A DNA stretch of 43,462 nt from Acidimicrobiia bacterium (GTDB lineage Bacteria; Actinomycetota; Acidimicrobiia; Acidimicrobiales; CAIXPF01), in NCBI GenBank assembly GCA_947476745.1, contig CANJRG010000001.1, positions 521,616 through 565,077 of the forward strand, given 5' to 3'. Position numbers and translations under genes: made by a program. This document shows positions 42,027 through 43,462 of this stretch, piece by piece. The notes under the pieces were generated by a model. That model was not told where the DNA came from. It was given only the letters and a program-made list of their open reading frames with translations, and did not search any database. The stretch's first letter is position 1; each line of letters opens with the position of its first letter.

Positions 42027-42653
42027 GTGGCCACAAAAATCATCATCGCCAACGGCGCCAACGACCGTACGACGCCGGAGACCCTGCTCGAGCACTGGCA
42101 CACGCACCACGCGGCGTTGGTGCGCGAGCATCTCGCCCCGTCCCGCTACGCCATCACCACGCTCGACAAGCCCAAGCGCGGCTACCACGGCATCGCCACG
42201 CTGCACCTCGGCGACGGGCAGGAAGGGGTGATCGCCAACCTGCCCGAACCGATCCGGGCCGACCCGTTCTACGACATGATCGGCGCCCGGACTGCAATGA
42301 CCCTGGCCGAGCACGTCATCGTCGAGGGCGACACCACCATGGCGGGGTTCAAGATCGCGGCGTTCGTCCGGCGCCGCGACGACGTGTCAGCCGACGAGTT
42401 CTTCGACCACTGGCTGCAGATCCACGCCCCGAACGTCGGCGAACACCTCACGCGCACCGATGGCGCGTTCCGCTACGTCGTCAACCACGCCATCGACGCA
42501 CCCGACGACGCGCCGTTCCACGGCGTCGCCGAGCTGTGGTATGCCGACGAAGCCGCGTCCCAGGCCCACCTCGGGGCGGTACCCCTCGACGGCTTCGAGC
42601 AGCTCTCCAGCGACATCCTGTTCCTCAAGGGCCGCGAGCAGGTCCTGATCTGA
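42027..42653 (+). CDS. Double EthD-domain protein
   Basis: 208 residues. Two EthD-like ferredoxin-fold halves: the first has TLLEHWHTHHAALVREHL, the second FFDHWLQIHAPNVGEHLTR, each with the HW...H pattern of the family. EthD proteins are needed for some P450 degradation systems (ether degradation), but their exact role is unclear. It starts with GTG behind a leaderless box. The 150-bp gap after it contains only a possible antitoxin tail. Confidence 0.88.
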   Translation: MATKIIIANGANDRTTPETLLEHWHTHHAALVREHLAPSRYAITTLDKPKRGYHGIATLHLGDGQEGVIANLPEPIRADPFYDMIGARTAMTLAEHVIVEGDTTMAGFKIAAFVRRRDDVSADEFFDHWLQIHAPNVGEHLTRTDGAFRYVVNHAIDAPDDAPFHGVAELWYADEAASQAHLGAVPLDGFEQLSSDILFLKGREQVLI

Positions 42654-42803
42654 CTCGACCCGCCGGGTCGCTCCCGAGAGGGCGATACCGTCAGGTGCGG
42701 CGACGGGGACGAGGGCACCGACCCGGCCGGTTGCGGGCGGCGGCCACCGGCGGACACCGAAGCAGCTGGTTTCCGACATCGTCAGTGAGCAGCGCCGCTG
42801 ACG

Positions 42804-43232
42804 GTGGGATTCGTCTCTTTCGATTCGAGCGCGCTCGTCAAGCTCGTGCTCGACGAGGTCGGGTGCGACCTCGTCGCCACGTTGTGGAACGGGTGCGACG
42901 CAGCCATGTCGAGCCGGATCGCGTATCCCGAGGTCTGCGCAGCGCTCGCGGCGGGCCGAAACGGCGCCTTGACCGAGTCGGAGGTGTCCGCGGCGATGTC
43001 CGACTAGGACCAGTTCTGGGCGTCGCTGCGACCGGTCGAGTTATCCGCCGACGTCGAGCGGACGGCCGGGTCGCTCGCAGCGACCCGTCATCTTCGCGGT
43101 GCCGACGCCATCCATCTCGCACGTGCAGTTGCGCTCGGCTCCGCAGATCTCATGGTCGCGGTGTGGGAAAAGCGCCTTCACGCCGGCGCCACGGCAGTCG
43201 GCCTTGCGGACGCTCCCGCCAGGCTCGGGTGA
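42804..43232 (+). pseudogene. VapC-type PIN-domain toxin, interrupted by an amber codon
   Basis: Translation from the GTG at 42804 gives the PIN start VSFDSSALVKLVLDE and a YPEVCAALA helix, then stops at TAG 43005-43007 after 67 residues. The same frame continues without further stops to the TGA at 43230 and encodes the missing half, including the conserved LRGADAIHLARAVALG segment. One point change thus splits an otherwise full-length toxin of about 142 residues. Upstream only the tail of a possible antitoxin is seen (QLVSDIVSEQRR, ending at 42801, with no start codon in that frame). Base use is close to the neighbours. Confidence 0.8.
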
Positions 43233-43311
43233 TGTCCGGGTCCGCAGCCTGAGCGGCACTGGGTGCTCGTCGCAGCCTCGCCGCCGGCTGCCGCTGCTGC
43301 AGCCCTTCCGT

Positions 43312-43388
43312 TGGTGGAGCTGATGGGACTCGAACCCACGACCCCCTGCTTGCAAAGCAGGTGCTCTAGCCAACTGAGCTACAGCCCC
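43312..43388 (-). tRNA. tRNA-Ala(UGC)
   Basis: The minus strand folds as a tRNA: 7-bp acceptor stem (43316-43322 with 43382-43388, one G-U pair), a D arm GCTC/GAGC, an anticodon stem CCTGC/GCAGG with loop TTTGCAA giving anticodon TGC (43352-43354), and a T arm with TTCGAGT. The 3' CCA is encoded (43312-43314). Confidence 0.97.
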
Positions 43389-43415
43389 CCGACGGAGCGG
43401 TCAGCTTAGCGGCAC

Positions 43416-43446
43416 GGGGTGCCGGACCGACACGGCCCGGCACCCC
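43416..43446. terminator. Perfect 10-bp inverted repeat at the right edge
   Basis: GGGGTGCCGG (43416-43425) and CCGGCACCCC (43437-43446) are perfect inverse copies with an 11-nt loop, just upstream of the tRNA on its strand. It may end a transcript from beyond the right edge. No T-run. Confidence 0.4.
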
Positions 43447-43462
43447 AGCATCCGGCTAGCGG

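Overview
The window is very GC-rich DNA with dense gene packing, ATGA/TGATG/GTGA start-stop overlaps, frequent GTG starts and many TANNNT -10 boxes placed 6-9 nt before a start codon (leaderless-type genes). The gene content is F420-linked LLM and split-barrel oxidoreductases, inositol-3-phosphate synthase, CaiB-type CoA transferase, P450, several SDRs and a free-standing APH-like phosphotransferase with a DUF6285 partner. Together these point to an actinobacterium, plausibly an uncultured Acidimicrobiia-type lineage; the class is inference. I see no rRNA, IS element, prophage or CRISPR. The only mobile-type remnant is a broken VapC toxin at the right end, next to a tRNA-Ala(UGC).

Layout. 3-458 is the end of a P450 with an internal deletion. 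545-4697 (minus) is a maf / AtuA-like / cobalt nitrile hydratase alpha / beta / accessory-protein operon. 4739-6777 (plus) is an LLM oxidoreductase plus a CaiB-type CoA transferase. 6787-9984 (minus) is a split-barrel flavoprotein followed by two tandem MFS paralogues. 10054-10470 is a small membrane protein. 10541-15295 (minus) is a five-gene run: amidase, aminotransferase, Tam methyltransferase, F420 split-barrel protein and threonine/serine dehydratase. 15310-18687 (plus) holds a two-domain SnoaL-like protein, a desaturase, a small membrane protein and an enoyl-CoA hydratase with a structured leader. 18789-21694 (minus) holds a DUF218-like protein, a phosphotransferase with DUF6285, and DUF3891. 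21947-22984 is adenosine deaminase. 23099-24424 (minus) is inositol-phosphate synthase, divergent from a complete polyamine-type ABC importer, potADBC (24644-28706).

The right part has an acyl-CoA dehydrogenase-like flavoprotein, a NUDT19-like Nudix protein, a small membrane protein, a catalytically dead rhomboid and an SDR. Then comes a tadE-tadE-tadG secreted pseudopilin operon (33203-36020) without the rest of a Tad machine, a Nudix protein, a thioesterase with an SDR, and folE with a Nudix protein. A divergent malate/lactate dehydrogenase-family gene and ppk2 follow, then a double-EthD protein, the vapC pseudogene and tRNA-Ala.

As a whole the region reads as degradative and central metabolism: nitrile to amide to acid, acyl-CoA chemistry, amino acid deamination and polyamine uptake. 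The most unusual signals are the His/Asp-rich extension on the nitrile hydratase alpha subunit, -10 boxes built from upstream stop codons, many 9-33 nt tandem repeats concentrated in spacers, a nested hairpin that can hide the enoyl-CoA hydratase ribosome binding site, and the P450 missing its K-helix.
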